This document shows, piece after piece, positions 56,413-64,000 of a stretch of DNA of 64,000 nucleotides. The translations under genes were made by a program, and so were the position numbers. The notes beneath the pieces are model-generated. The model saw only the letters and a list, made by a program, of their open reading frames with translations. It did not search any database and was not told the origin of the DNA. Source of the stretch: Thalassomonas sp. RHCl1 (GTDB lineage Bacteria; Pseudomonadota; Gammaproteobacteria; Enterobacterales; Alteromonadaceae); contig NZ_CANDNZ010000002.1 of the NCBI RefSeq assembly GCF_947387555.1, forward strand, positions 806,001 to 870,000. The letters run 5' to 3'. Within the stretch, counting starts at the first letter, position 1, and each line of letters starts with the position of its first letter.

Positions 56413-57309
56413 CTATTTTTTTTGGGCTAACAATTTTTGCCAGCTTTGCTCAGATATTTTTTGCGGTAGTGTCAGGTGAAAATGTTGCTGTAACATCTCA
56501 CGGTACAGCCCAGGCTCGGTGCATTCAGACTCCCGGCGCACATTATCAAGGGTTTCAATAAAACGGCCGTTGGACATTGTCTTGCGCCCGCCCGGCGTGG
56601 CTACAGAGCAGAGCGACTTTTGGGTGAAGCTCGATTGGGGCGAACTCTGGTGATATAGGCACATGTCATCAAAAGCACTTATTTCAAATGCTTGCAGTGA
56701 AAAAAGATATTGCGCCTGCCAGGTTTGCGATGGCTTTTGCTGCATCAGCACCAGGCCGTCCTCGGTCTTGACCACTTTATAATTGACCTGCCGCTGGCAT
56801 ACGGCCTCCGGATTCAGGCAGGTAAATGAAACTGAATCGGGCTTCTTGGCCGCGTACACCTCATCTCCCCGCATCAGGCATAACGGCTGTATAAAAGAGT
56901 CGCCAAAACCCACATCAGCAATATATAAGGCATTATCAAGGCGAACCGAGAGCAGCATATGATCAAATGCCGGTCCGTACCCCTTTTCACCATGCACACG
57001 TGCGGCATGCAGATGAACGTCAAAACCTAATGTCGATAGCAGGCAGGCAAAAAGTGAATTAACTTCATAGCAAAAACCACCGCGCTTCCCGAGAATGACT
57101 TTAGCAAACAATGGTTCAAGCGACAGTTCAATACGGTGTCCCAAAGCAATATCAAGGTTTTCAAACGGTACATTTTCCATGTGCGCCTGATGCAAGCTTT
57201 TTAATGTCGTGATATCGGTCAGACACTGCTCCTGATAATTTAAACGTTCAAGGTAGAGCTGAACTTCCCTGGCGGTTAAAGCCTTTTTGACCAAGACATT
57301 TTTTAACAT
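56413..57309 (-). CDS. Arylamine N-acetyltransferase
   Basis: A 298-residue NAT of normal length. The catalytic triad is visible: Cys80 in KRGGFCYEVN, His117 in FDHMLLSV and Asp132 in YIADVGFGD. The start has AAGGACAAATAAG upstream. The enzyme moves acetyl groups from acetyl-CoA to arylamines or hydrazines, a detoxification or secondary-metabolism step. It precedes the DinB gene on the same strand. Not recognised as part of a larger pathway here. Confidence 0.95.
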   Translation of the reverse strand: MLKNVLVKKALTAREVQLYLERLNYQEQCLTDITTLKSLHQAHMENVPFENLDIALGHRIELSLEPLFAKVILGKRGGFCYEVNSLFACLLSTLGFDVHLHAARVHGEKGYGPAFDHMLLSVRLDNALYIADVGFGDSFIQPLCLMRGDEVYAAKKPDSVSFTCLNPEAVCQRQVNYKVVKTEDGLVLMQQKPSQTWQAQYLFSLQAFEISAFDDMCLYHQSSPQSSFTQKSLCSVATPGGRKTMSNGRFIETLDNVRRESECTEPGLYREMLQQHFHLTLPQKISEQSWQKLLAQKK

Positions 57310-57870
57310 CTTATTTGTCCTTGATAAATTCCCACCGTTATTGTCAGCACCCGGTTAACCGGGATAAACCTTTTGGCGGCTCAAAACAGGCAAAAATATT
57401 AACAGCTGAAAATTGAAAATAAAAGCGAAGGACAAAGAGAATTATTCTTTGGATCACTTCCGTCCGCCAAGGATCTTTTGCTGATCCAAGCCGTTCTTAT
57501 TCAAGGTTAACGGCCCTTTCCAATATAAACGATCCTCCAACACAGCCTCTGATAACTCCATAGAAATCGGCCTCAACTTAACAACAAGCCTGAGAAGAGT
57601 TTTAAAAAACAACGAAAGGATCTCAAAAAGATCCTCTTAAGTTATATGCGATCCCAAGTAAGTGAATAAGTGCATACCAACCAAACCGACATCCTCCTAA
57701 AGGGTTATCAGAGTTATTAGCAGGCTCGACGGTGGAGTTATTGGAGTTACAAATAATTTTCACCAGGGAGTTATTAGGGTTATGACCGCTCTTGTATTTA
57801 GAGTTATAAGAGTTACAATGAAATTTGTTCACTTTTAGGCCAATGTTCAATTTCATTAAGGGAAGTGTGT
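57310..57870. other. 561-base region with 33-base repeats before the HicB-like gene
   Basis: The first half shows nothing clear except a hairpin, AGGATCT (57617-57623) and AGATCCT (57629-57635). The second half holds four 33-base repeats at 57702-57833. No plus-strand ORF of 60 codons or more is present, so no HicA toxin gene is seen. A 77-residue minus-strand frame at 57623-57856 covers the repeats but has no ribosome site. Confidence 0.5.
57702..57833. repeat. Four direct repeats with an exact 33-base period
   Basis: The conserved part GAGTTATTxGxGTTAx occurs with its GTTA at 57704, 57737, 57770 and 57803, each exactly 33 bases apart. Each copy holds two GxGTTA half-sites 9 bases apart, followed by about 17 variable bases. 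The array ends 38 bases before the HicB-like start, so it may be an operator for that protein. Read as protein on the minus strand it gives an 11-residue Asn/Ser repeat. Confidence 0.75.
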
Positions 57871-58287
57871 ATGAAATATCCGGTGAAGTTTGAAAAAGAA
57901 TTAACCGCCGATCACTACCAGATCACGGTACCCGATTTGCCCGGTTGCCAGGCAAAAGCCAGAACCATAGATGAAGGATTAACGAAAATAGATCAGGCAG
58001 TCGCCAGTCATATGAGTATATTGGCAGAATACGGTGAAGCGATCCCAAATGCTCGTTCGGTAGATTACTACGTTAATCAGGCAGGTCAGTTTGCCCAAAG
58101 CAATCACGCTATTTGGGCCATCATAGAAATCGACATCTCCCCTTACCTGGGCAAAAGCCATAAAATTAATGTCACCCTGCCGGAGTTATTGATCAAGAAA
58201 ATCGATCACCAGGTGGCCCAATCGCCCGCTTACAAGACACGATCGGGATTTATTGCCACCGCATGCCTGAGTGAATTACAAAAATAA
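57871..58287 (+). CDS. HicB-like antitoxin without a visible HicA
   Basis: The start is the ATG at 57871 with AAGGGAAG upstream, giving 138 residues. The N-terminal partial-RNase H-like domain shows the HicB pattern YPVKFEKELTADHYQITVPDLPGCQAKARTIDEGLTKI and the ISxxAEYGEAIP-like SILAEYGEAIPNA. The C-terminus (about 95-138) looks like a ribbon-helix-helix: HKINVTLPELLIKKIDHQVAQ then TRSGFIATACLSEL. HicB normally neutralises the HicA toxin encoded just upstream; none is seen. Repeats before it suit an autoregulatory operator. It may be a former antitoxin kept as a regulator. Confidence 0.85.
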   Translation: MKYPVKFEKELTADHYQITVPDLPGCQAKARTIDEGLTKIDQAVASHMSILAEYGEAIPNARSVDYYVNQAGQFAQSNHAIWAIIEIDISPYLGKSHKINVTLPELLIKKIDHQVAQSPAYKTRSGFIATACLSELQK

Positions 58288-58433
58288 TAAAACAACGGGT
58301 GAGTTTAGCGACAATATTTTGTTAAAATCTTTTTATTTATCGTAACGGCAAAACATCACCTCCCGGGACTTTTGCCAAAAGATCTTTTATTTACACTTTT
58401 TATTAAAGTAAAGCCAAGGACAACAGCCAAAAC

Positions 58434-59144
58434 ATGACAAATGCCCATTTATTACTGCTGAGCAGTTCACGTGCAAAACAAACCGATTATCTGAGCCATG
58501 CCAAAGAGATGATCAAAGAACATCTTGGTGATATAAAAGAATTATTGTTTATCCCTTATGCCGGTATCACCATCAATTACGATGAATATACCGAGATGGT
58601 GCAAACCGCCCTCGCCGATCTGGATATTAAAGTAACCGGCATACATAGCCATGACAATGCTGCGGATGCTGTACGATCAGCACAAGCAATCGCTGTTGGC
58701 GGCGGCAATACCTTTCATTTATTACACCAGTTATATCAGCATGAGTTGCTGGCGGTGATCCGCGAGAAAGTAAACTCAGGTATGCCTTATATCGGTTGGA
58801 GCGCCGGTTCTAATGTCGCCGGATTAAGCATACGCACCACCAATGATATGCCGATCATTGAACCGCCAAGTTTTAATGCCCTTAACCTGGTTAACTTCCA
58901 GTTAAACCCGCATTTTACCGATTATAATCCTCCGGGCCATAACGGTGAGACCCGCTCACAGCGCCTGGCAGAATTTATGGTGGTAGACAAAGAAACCCCG
59001 ATTGTTGCCATCGTTGAAGGTACCGCGCTTAAATTCAGCCAAGGCAAACTCAGCCTGATCGGTCCCGAGCCGGGCTTTATTTTCCAGGGAGGAGAAAAGT
59101 CGGATATAACCCCGGACACAGACTTAACCCATCTGCTTGGTTAA
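58434..59144 (+). CDS. pepE: Dipeptidase E (peptidase S51)
   Basis: A 236-residue protein with the PepE pattern: LLLLSSSRA, LLFIPYAGITINYDEYT, VGGGNTFHLLHQLY, the nucleophile Ser123 in YIGWSAGSNVAG, and LNPHFTDYNPPGHNGETRSQRLAEFM. It hydrolyses dipeptides with N-terminal Asp in the cytoplasm. The length and all motifs are as in E. coli. It stands alone, with the HicB-like gene before it and convergent with the GST gene after it. Confidence 0.95.
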   Translation: MTNAHLLLLSSSRAKQTDYLSHAKEMIKEHLGDIKELLFIPYAGITINYDEYTEMVQTALADLDIKVTGIHSHDNAADAVRSAQAIAVGGGNTFHLLHQLYQHELLAVIREKVNSGMPYIGWSAGSNVAGLSIRTTNDMPIIEPPSFNALNLVNFQLNPHFTDYNPPGHNGETRSQRLAEFMVVDKETPIVAIVEGTALKFSQGKLSLIGPEPGFIFQGGEKSDITPDTDLTHLLG

Positions 59145-59218
59145 ATGCCTATATCACTTTAAGTGAGAAAAATAAGGCGCTGTCACCAGGAAATGATGAT
59201 AGCGCCACATCAAACCTA

Positions 59219-59830
59219 TTATTTTTGATAATACTGGCTAATAGGCCCCAGGCCGGCAATAAACTTCATGTGCTGATGCAATTTCGGCGCACAGCTTTCC
59301 ACCAGATCCGTAGGAATAAAATCCAAATGACCGGCGCTTAATGCCCGGGTCCAGACAAACACTTTCAAATCGGCTATGCTCAGGCGATTTTCAATAAAAT
59401 AATCTCCCCCGCCTTGTTCGAGTTTAGCTTGTGTCCATTGCAGGTACTGCTTTAATGGCCCGGCAACCAGGCTCTGACGTGCTGTTTTTAATTCTTCCCC
59501 CGACAAACCGAAGGTTGCCACCAGTTTATGGGTGGCATCTTCAATAGCATCTAAAATTTCATCGCACAATAACGCCTGAAAATCATCTTGTGGGTATAAA
59601 TCCGCCTGTTTGCCAACATAACGGAGAATACTGTTGGATTGGGTTATTTGTCGCTCATTTAACATCAGCACCGGCACCTGGCGCAAAGGTGTTTTTTCCC
59701 GTACGCTGGGAAATTCACTGAAACCAAAGCGTTCATCGACAAATTCAATACCGCTAATATGCAGGGCAAGTCTTATCGGCTCGGCCCGTCCGCCGTCAAT
59801 GTCAAAATAGGTTAATGTCATATTATTCAT
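59219..59830 (-). CDS. Glutathione S-transferase (sigma-like)
   Basis: A 203-residue GST of normal length. The N-terminal thioredoxin-like domain has the catalytic Tyr8 in LTYFDIDGGRAEPIRL and the glutathione-binding motif QVPVLMLNERQITQSNSILRYV. The helical C-terminal domain includes SIADLKVFVWTRAL and HLDFIPTDLV. The motif order suits sigma-class enzymes. It conjugates glutathione to electrophiles or isomerises small substrates in the cytoplasm. The start has AAGGGATC 6 bases upstream. Convergent with pepE. Confidence 0.93.
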   Translation of the reverse strand: MNNMTLTYFDIDGGRAEPIRLALHISGIEFVDERFGFSEFPSVREKTPLRQVPVLMLNERQITQSNSILRYVGKQADLYPQDDFQALLCDEILDAIEDATHKLVATFGLSGEELKTARQSLVAGPLKQYLQWTQAKLEQGGGDYFIENRLSIADLKVFVWTRALSAGHLDFIPTDLVESCAPKLHQHMKFIAGLGPISQYYQK

Positions 59831-60162
59831 GATAGATCCCTTATGTTTTTAAATGCCTTCGGGGTTAACTTTGGGATCTCAGTGGAAAAAAGCAAGGCTG
59901 AACCAGGCTTTTTCCATTCAGAGCCAAATGAGCAGTGTTACCGGACAAACCCGAAAATGCCGACATTTACCGTGCAAACAGGAAATACTTGTTAACGAAA
60001 ACACACAAACAAACAAGTTTGTTACATTTTGTAAACATCATTGTTAAATTATTTAGCATCCTGTATGTTAACGGCACTTTCAGATGGCGATATGTTTTTA
60101 TCGCAACATCATGAAAAGTCATAAGAATAGTTTTACATTTTAAATTATAAAGGAAGATTTAA
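59831..60162. other. Intergenic region upstream of the small exported protein
   Basis: This 332-base stretch between divergent GST and small-protein genes is AT-rich towards its right end and must hold the promoter of the latter. I could not pick a clear -35/-10 pair. The 64-residue frame at 59853-60047 has no family or codon features that support it. Confidence 0.4.
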
Positions 60163-60390
60163 ATGATTATTAAAAAAACAATTTTATCCGCTTTATCCGC
60201 AGGCTTATTTGTATCTTCAGCAAATGCTGTTGAAGCACCCGTTACCGCAGCAGATAATGCTGCAGATGCGCCTGTTCAATTGGCCGCAATCAAAAATTGC
60301 CCAAATTACTTTTTAATTCCAGGTTATGTCTATGAGTCGTATATCGGCGAAGATGGCTGCCGTCACTGGGTATTAATCTCAAAAGGCTAA
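60163..60390 (+). CDS. Small exported protein of unknown function
   Basis: A 75-residue protein I do not recognise. It has AAGGAAG before its ATG and a clear signal peptide (MIIKKTILSALSAGLFVSSANA). The mature part, about 52 residues, is acidic at first (EAPVTAADNAADAPVQ), then has CPNYFLIPGYVYESYIGEDGCRHWVLIS with two Cys that probably form a disulphide. The compact, aromatic C-terminal half resembles a small folded domain rather than a processed peptide. No neighbour points to a function. Confidence 0.72.
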   Translation: MIIKKTILSALSAGLFVSSANAVEAPVTAADNAADAPVQLAAIKNCPNYFLIPGYVYESYIGEDGCRHWVLISKG

Positions 60391-60844
60391 TCCTTCAATT
60401 ATTAGCCTGCTCTCAAAAGTGCTTATGGCGCTTTTGAGACAAGGTATGAAAAATAAAGATCACAAGTTCCCCTCCTCCAAACGAGCACTTTACCCCCTGT
60501 TATCTTGACTGACCATGGACCATGGCAAAACATCACTCATCTATTATTAACTGTTAAAGCAACAATATACCGCCTGCAATGTTACAACACCTATTATGAT
60601 CACAACCACGGCTAACCATTACAAGCCCGGACTATTACCGATGGAAATAAAAAACGCCTAATCCCGGTCTTGGCTAAACAGAAATGAAAGCCATTAAAAA
60701 GACACAAGCATAAATCACTTTAAGAGACATATTTTGTAACCCTTAATTTGAAAATATCGCCCCCTTGATGCTGTCTTTTTATTACCAGCCATGAATAATG
60801 ATCTGGTTCCATAAAAGCAAATAACAACAATCTGGAGAATAAAT
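60391..60844. other. Intergenic region with one hairpin
   Basis: This 454-base stretch between two plus-strand genes holds a hairpin at 60412-60438 and otherwise nothing I can support. The minus-strand frame at 60715-60927 overlaps the methyltransferase start and lacks features of a real gene. Confidence 0.4.
60412..60438 (+). terminator. Hairpin after the small exported protein
   Basis: CTCAAAAGTGC (60412-60422) pairs with GCGCTTTTGAG (60428-60438) with one G-T pair and a five-base loop, 21 bases after the stop. No T-run follows, so its strength is uncertain. Confidence 0.5.
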
Positions 60845-61594
60845 ATGCTCAAACCAATTTCCGCTCTGTTACTCGCCGCCACCTTAACGACCCCGGCCAT
60901 GGCGGATGATTTTTCCGATAAGATCAAGCAGGCATTAAAGTCTGAACTGCGCAGCGAAAAAGAAAAAGAACGCGACAGAAACCGTAAACCGGTTCAAACC
61001 TTAGAGTTCTTTGGCATTAAAGACGATATGAAGGTAATGGAGCTGATCCCCGGCCGCGGCTGGTATACCAAGTTATTAGCCCCCGCTTTACGTGATAACG
61101 GCCAACTTTATCTTGCCCTCGGCACAAGCCGCATCGAAAAATCGTTGGAAAGCGAAAAAGCCCTGAATAAAGTGAAAGTACTCGCTAAAGACAGTGAATT
61201 TAAATACAACGAAAACGAAGAACTTTATGATCTCACCAGTACAGATCTTAAGGTTAAAGATCTCGATGCGGTATTAACCTTCAGGAACTACCATAACCTG
61301 ACGCTTAAAACCCGTACCCAGCTCAATGATTCCGTCTTTAAAGCATTAAAGCCCGGCGGTATCTACGGGGTTGTTGACCATACCCGCCGTCATATGCAGG
61401 GTACTGACAATGAAAATGGCCGCCGCTTTGATCCGGTATTGGCGATCAAAGAAATTCAGGCTGCAGGGTTTGAATTTGTCGACTATTCCACACTGCACTA
61501 TCGTCCGGATGATGAGTTACGTTATGAAGTAGGCCGCAAATCCGTAACCGGCAATACCGATCGCTTCACTTTCTTATTTAAAAAGCCTGAGTAA
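60845..61594 (+). CDS. Exported SAM-methyltransferase-like protein (COG4798 type)
   Basis: A 249-residue protein with a signal peptide (MLKPISALLLAATLTTPAMA) and then a class I methyltransferase fold: the glycine motif appears as VMELIPGRGWYTKLLAPAL, followed by YDLTSTDLKVKDLDAVLTFRNYHNL and LKPGGIYGVVDHTRR. Exported relatives are common in gammaproteobacteria and placed in COG4798. SAM is not known to be available in the periplasm, so activity there is doubtful and a binding or unknown role is possible. It ends before a strong hairpin and is convergent with the haem-motif porin gene. Confidence 0.83.
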   Translation: MLKPISALLLAATLTTPAMADDFSDKIKQALKSELRSEKEKERDRNRKPVQTLEFFGIKDDMKVMELIPGRGWYTKLLAPALRDNGQLYLALGTSRIEKSLESEKALNKVKVLAKDSEFKYNENEELYDLTSTDLKVKDLDAVLTFRNYHNLTLKTRTQLNDSVFKALKPGGIYGVVDHTRRHMQGTDNENGRRFDPVLAIKEIQAAGFEFVDYSTLHYRPDDELRYEVGRKSVTGNTDRFTFLFKKPE

Positions 61595-61604
61595 TCAGGC
61601 TTAG

Positions 61605-61643
61605 CCGAAAATGCCCCAAAGCCATTGCTTGGGGCATTTTCGG
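61605..61643. terminator. Bidirectional terminator
   Basis: CCGAAAATGCCCCAA (61605-61619) pairs perfectly with 61629-61643; the A-run and T-run inside the stem ends make it usable in both directions. It lies 11 bases after the methyltransferase stop and 39 bases beyond the stop of the convergent porin gene. Confidence 0.85.
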
Positions 61644-61681
61644 GGTATGAACTATCACATAAGCAAATTTCCCTTTCCAAA

Positions 61682-62812
61682 TCAGTAGAACAGATGCAGC
61701 TCCAGGAAAAACCTGTCCTGATTCCACAGGGAGTTTTGCGGAATGGCATCATAAACTCGAATTCCGGTACGTAACTGGGAAAAACGGTTCAGGAAATACT
61801 CCCCCACCACAGAGCCGCGCACGCGCTCATTCTCATCAATATCATCGTCGGGATCCAGGTACTCATAGGTAAACTTCAAATTTGTTTTCTTGTTCACCAG
61901 ATAATTGACTTCAAACAAGGTCGCTATCATATCGGTTTGCTGATCGCCGTTTTCATTTTCAATCCAGTCTACTTCCCCCAGCAAGGTAAAGTTTTGCCAG
62001 TTAACACCGGCAAAAACATTATAGGAGGTGCTTTTCTGACGGTTCGGCGCTTCATTAGTCGAATAAGAAACACCAAGGCGGTAACTTCGCTGGATATAGG
62101 AGCCGACAAAAGAAAATTGCTTGTCCTTATTATTTTCCCCGCTGCCCTGAGTGCCGTTGGTCACGCCGAGACTAAAAGAAAAATCCCCCGGCTCTATGCC
62201 CACTTCCAGGCCGATATCGGAATTATCGAAATTAAAACCGGTGACTTCACGGATAAAAGCGCCATCATCTTCGAGCCTGAGGCCATAAGGCAGGAAAAAT
62301 TTCCCCGCCTTGATATAACTGCCGCCGCTGAGGTTTTTCCAGATCACCGCCGCTTCCCTGGTTCTCCCTCCTTCAGGGGCCACCTGCTGATCCAGGTAAA
62401 ACAACAGATCCGGCGTGAATTGCGCCCCGATATACAAGGTGCCGTTGGTAACCTCGAAACTGCTGGTATTGTCAAAATCAACCGGCTCAGTACTCGCCCC
62501 CTCAACCGCATCTGCCTCATCAAAACGGGTATAGCCATAGCGGCTGCGGATATTACCGCCGATCAGCAAATGATCATTAAGTTTAGGAGAGAAAGTACTC
62601 TTGCCCGCAGGCAGCAGGGTTTGCGGGTAAACAAAGCCAAAGTCCGTTCTCTGTCCTCCGCCGGTGATATTGGTATGGCAGGCCGAGCATTTTAATCCTT
62701 CTCTGACCGCAAAATAGGGCTCTGCTGCCAGCTGCGAAGATAGCAGACAGGCAAAAATCAGCCAGATCGCCACTTTAGGGCGAAGGGCTAACGCTGTAAT
62801 GTGAATATTCAT
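61682..62812 (-). CDS. Outer-membrane beta-barrel with N-terminal haem c motif
   Basis: A 376-residue protein with a signal peptide (VAIWLIFACLLSSQLAA). The mature N-terminus contains one c-type haem motif CSACH, then TDFGFVYPQTLLPAGK. The rest is a porin-like barrel of alternating strands (YIKAGKFFLPYGLRL, RYRLGVSYSTNEAPN, NYLVNKKTNLKFTYEYLDPDDD) ending in FFLELHLFY with terminal aromatic residues. A barrel with a haem at its entrance suggests an electron or substrate conduit across the outer membrane. It is 84 bases downstream of a diheme P460-like cytochrome gene on the same strand, so they may work together in respiration. The family name is uncertain. Confidence 0.8.
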   Translation of the reverse strand: MNIHITALALRPKVAIWLIFACLLSSQLAAEPYFAVREGLKCSACHTNITGGGQRTDFGFVYPQTLLPAGKSTFSPKLNDHLLIGGNIRSRYGYTRFDEADAVEGASTEPVDFDNTSSFEVTNGTLYIGAQFTPDLLFYLDQQVAPEGGRTREAAVIWKNLSGGSYIKAGKFFLPYGLRLEDDGAFIREVTGFNFDNSDIGLEVGIEPGDFSFSLGVTNGTQGSGENNKDKQFSFVGSYIQRSYRLGVSYSTNEAPNRQKSTSYNVFAGVNWQNFTLLGEVDWIENENGDQQTDMIATLFEVNYLVNKKTNLKFTYEYLDPDDDIDENERVRGSVVGEYFLNRFSQLRTGIRVYDAIPQNSLWNQDRFFLELHLFY

Positions 62813-62896
62813 AAAAAAATCCTAGTGCTCAAATTAAACGCATTTTTAATAACAGTGATGTGATCAGGCAGGCTGCTCAGCCCGCCTTCCCGGACG

Positions 62897-64000
62897 CTAA
62901 TTGTTTGTCGTAGCTTTGAGCCGGGTGAAAATCGCCATATCAGCAAAGTTAAAAGGATCATTTTCATGGTGGAAGACATAATCCTTGCCGTAACCACTGT
63001 CGGGGTTGGCCTGGCTATGACAGCTGGCACACATCCCATCCATCAGATTGGCCCCCCGGGTTTCATCACCGTTATCATCAAGCATGATCTCCAGCGAATC
63101 CGGATCTAACATAAACCACTCCCAGTCCTGATGATCCGGACTGAAATCGCCGCCCCGCTTCACCATGGCAGTGATCTCGACGATAACGCCTTCTTGCTCG
63201 ACTTCTTTAACCAAGATGGTGCCTATCGGGTAGCCCTGCTCCATGCTATCGGGATTGGCATATAACTGTTTCTTGAAAATCCGCCGGGTCGAGTCGGGAT
63301 TGTCGCCGCCATGGGCCATGCCGCCCAGTAAAGGGTTTTGATCCGAGCGCTCTTCAATTTCACTCCAGCTGCGAAAATCAGCAAAGTCACTGTTATCCGC
63401 CTGGTATTCACTCGGGTGCTCAAAAACATAATCTCTGCCGCCGCTTTGCGAGTTGGCCAGCGAATGACAGGTATTACAACCGTCATCCATCAAATTGCCC
63501 CCGCGCCCGACAATTTCAGAGACATCAGGATTAAGTTCAAACCATTCCCAACCACTATTGCCGGGATTAAACTCCCCGCCGCGTTTTACCATGGCCAGCA
63601 GGCCGCCGGCTGCAGAAAATTCTCTTTCCCCGTTTTGCCAGCTGGTAACTTCCTTAACAAAAATAGACCCGTTGGGATAGCTGTCGGTTGCCGTCAGCGC
63701 CAGTGCATTGGCATATACCCGGCGCGAGTAGTTATCATCTTGTGCCTGGTGGGCGCCGCCAAGGGCATTATTGGTGGCGCCTATGGAGTAATCTATCGCC
63801 GACCAGCTGCCATAAGCACTAAAGTCACTAAGCTCGGCAACAAATTCAGCCGGCGTGGCCACTTGTGGTGGTGGAGCGCCGTCATTAACCCAGTCAATCA
63901 CCAGCTGGATTTGGCTGTCATCGAGAAATGGCGGGCCGCTCAGGGGCATTTGCCCGCCGGAAATATCTTCATCGCCACGAATTTTTTTTACCAGGTAACT
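62897..64000 (-). CDS. Diheme cytochrome with tandem P460-like domains, 5' part missing
   Basis: The frame is open to the right edge of the window, so its start is outside; about 367 residues are seen. The visible part begins with a cytochrome c-like tail (SYLVKKIRGDEDISGGQMPLSGPPF, IDWVNDGAPPP), then two homologous P460-like domains. Each has a SYGSW/FRSW start, a YANALALT- or YANPDSME-like segment, GSIFVKEV / GTILVKEV, MVKRGG and WEWFELNP / WEWFMLDP, and ends in one haem motif: CNTCHS and CASCHS. P460-family proteins are oxidising cytochromes for small molecules such as nitric oxide or hydroxylamine. The haem porin gene follows after 84 bases. Confidence 0.8.
   Translation of the reverse strand, partial: SYLVKKIRGDEDISGGQMPLSGPPFLDDSQIQLVIDWVNDGAPPPQVATPAEFVAELSDFSAYGSWSAIDYSIGATNNALGGAHQAQDDNYSRRVYANALALTATDSYPNGSIFVKEVTSWQNGEREFSAAGGLLAMVKRGGEFNPGNSGWEWFELNPDVSEIVGRGGNLMDDGCNTCHSLANSQSGGRDYVFEHPSEYQADNSDFADFRSWSEIEERSDQNPLLGGMAHGGDNPDSTRRIFKKQLYANPDSMEQGYPIGTILVKEVEQEGVIVEITAMVKRGGDFSPDHQDWEWFMLDPDSLEIMLDDNGDETRGANLMDGMCASCHSQANPDSGYGKDYVFHHENDPFNFADMAIFTRLKATTNN

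Noticed and set aside
57702-57833. CRISPR array
   Set aside because: Conserved unit is short (about 16 bases) and variable, spacing about 17 bases, and no cas genes are present.
57623-57856. 77-residue minus-strand frame with Asn/Ser repeats
   Set aside because: It has no ribosome site and its repeats follow from the 33-base DNA repeats; kept only as an alternative reading.
60715-60927. 70-residue minus-strand frame
   Set aside because: Overlaps the start of the exported methyltransferase and shows no gene features.

Overview
The window reads as the chromosome of a marine gammaproteobacterium of the Alteromonadales, most likely the Colwelliaceae (Thalassomonas or Colwellia-like). This is an inference from the conserved yejK / yejL / yejM block beside a tRNA-Pro, a PEP-CTERM protein, a FadL-type porin, LytTR and OmpR regulators and a moderate GC content. 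No replication origin, rRNA, CRISPR array, prophage or complete insertion sequence is visible.

Layout. (1) 1-2832: the end of a minus-strand cluster with an acyl-CoA dehydrogenase-like protein (cut by the window edge), a tandem-repeat protein and a plant-like dehydroquinase/shikimate dehydrogenase fusion whose first domain has lost its catalytic residues. (2) 3123-6941: a secreted beta-sandwich protein divergent from an OmpR-type two-component pair. (3) 6994-15388: two adjacent ECF sigma / anti-sigma modules, one with DUF4331, lipoprotein and TPR genes, the other with a von Willebrand A lipoprotein. (4) 15831-19152: a double-PilZ (c-di-GMP) protein and an exported unknown. (5) 19231-31808: a six-gene minus-strand TOMM (thiazole/oxazole-modified peptide) type cluster: Ser/Thr kinase / cyclase / ATPase / TPR fusion, an unusual 392-residue protein that may be the modified substrate, two diverged YcaO cyclodehydratase-like proteins, a glutamine-dependent asparagine synthase and an FHA protein. 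(6) 32076-37024: FadL porin, LytT/LytS pair, DUF2141 protein and an orphan response regulator, with shared GTAC-centred repeats upstream. (7) 37218-39525: lone tyrosine recombinase, PEP-CTERM protein and DOPA dioxygenase-like protein. (8) 39769-46261: a CzcCBA-type metal efflux operon read from a textbook MerR-type promoter (19-base spacer) and divergent from a CadR-like regulator. (9) 46504-55824: housekeeping genes (CoA transferase, hydrolase, solute-binding protein, M23 peptidase, tetrahydropterin synthase-like, pyrC, yejK, yejL, yejM-like, tRNA-Pro). (10) 55834-64000: DinB, arylamine N-acetyltransferase, a HicB-like antitoxin with no HicA behind an array of four 33-base repeats, dipeptidase E, GST, small exported protein, exported methyltransferase, and a haem-motif porin with a diheme P460-like cytochrome cut by the window end.

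The most novel system is region 5. The kinase is first in the operon, is translationally coupled to the 392-residue protein, and a strong minus-strand terminator separates that protein from the modifying enzymes, as is common behind precursor genes. The 392-residue protein contains two copies of a domain with matching W-to-PxK spacing and ends in a short tail with Ser, Thr and Cys. The cyclase domain of the fusion appears catalytically dead, and the two YcaO proteins differ in whether their Zn-binding cysteines remain. No exporter, dehydrogenase or immunity gene is seen. All family assignments were made by reading motifs, without database searches.
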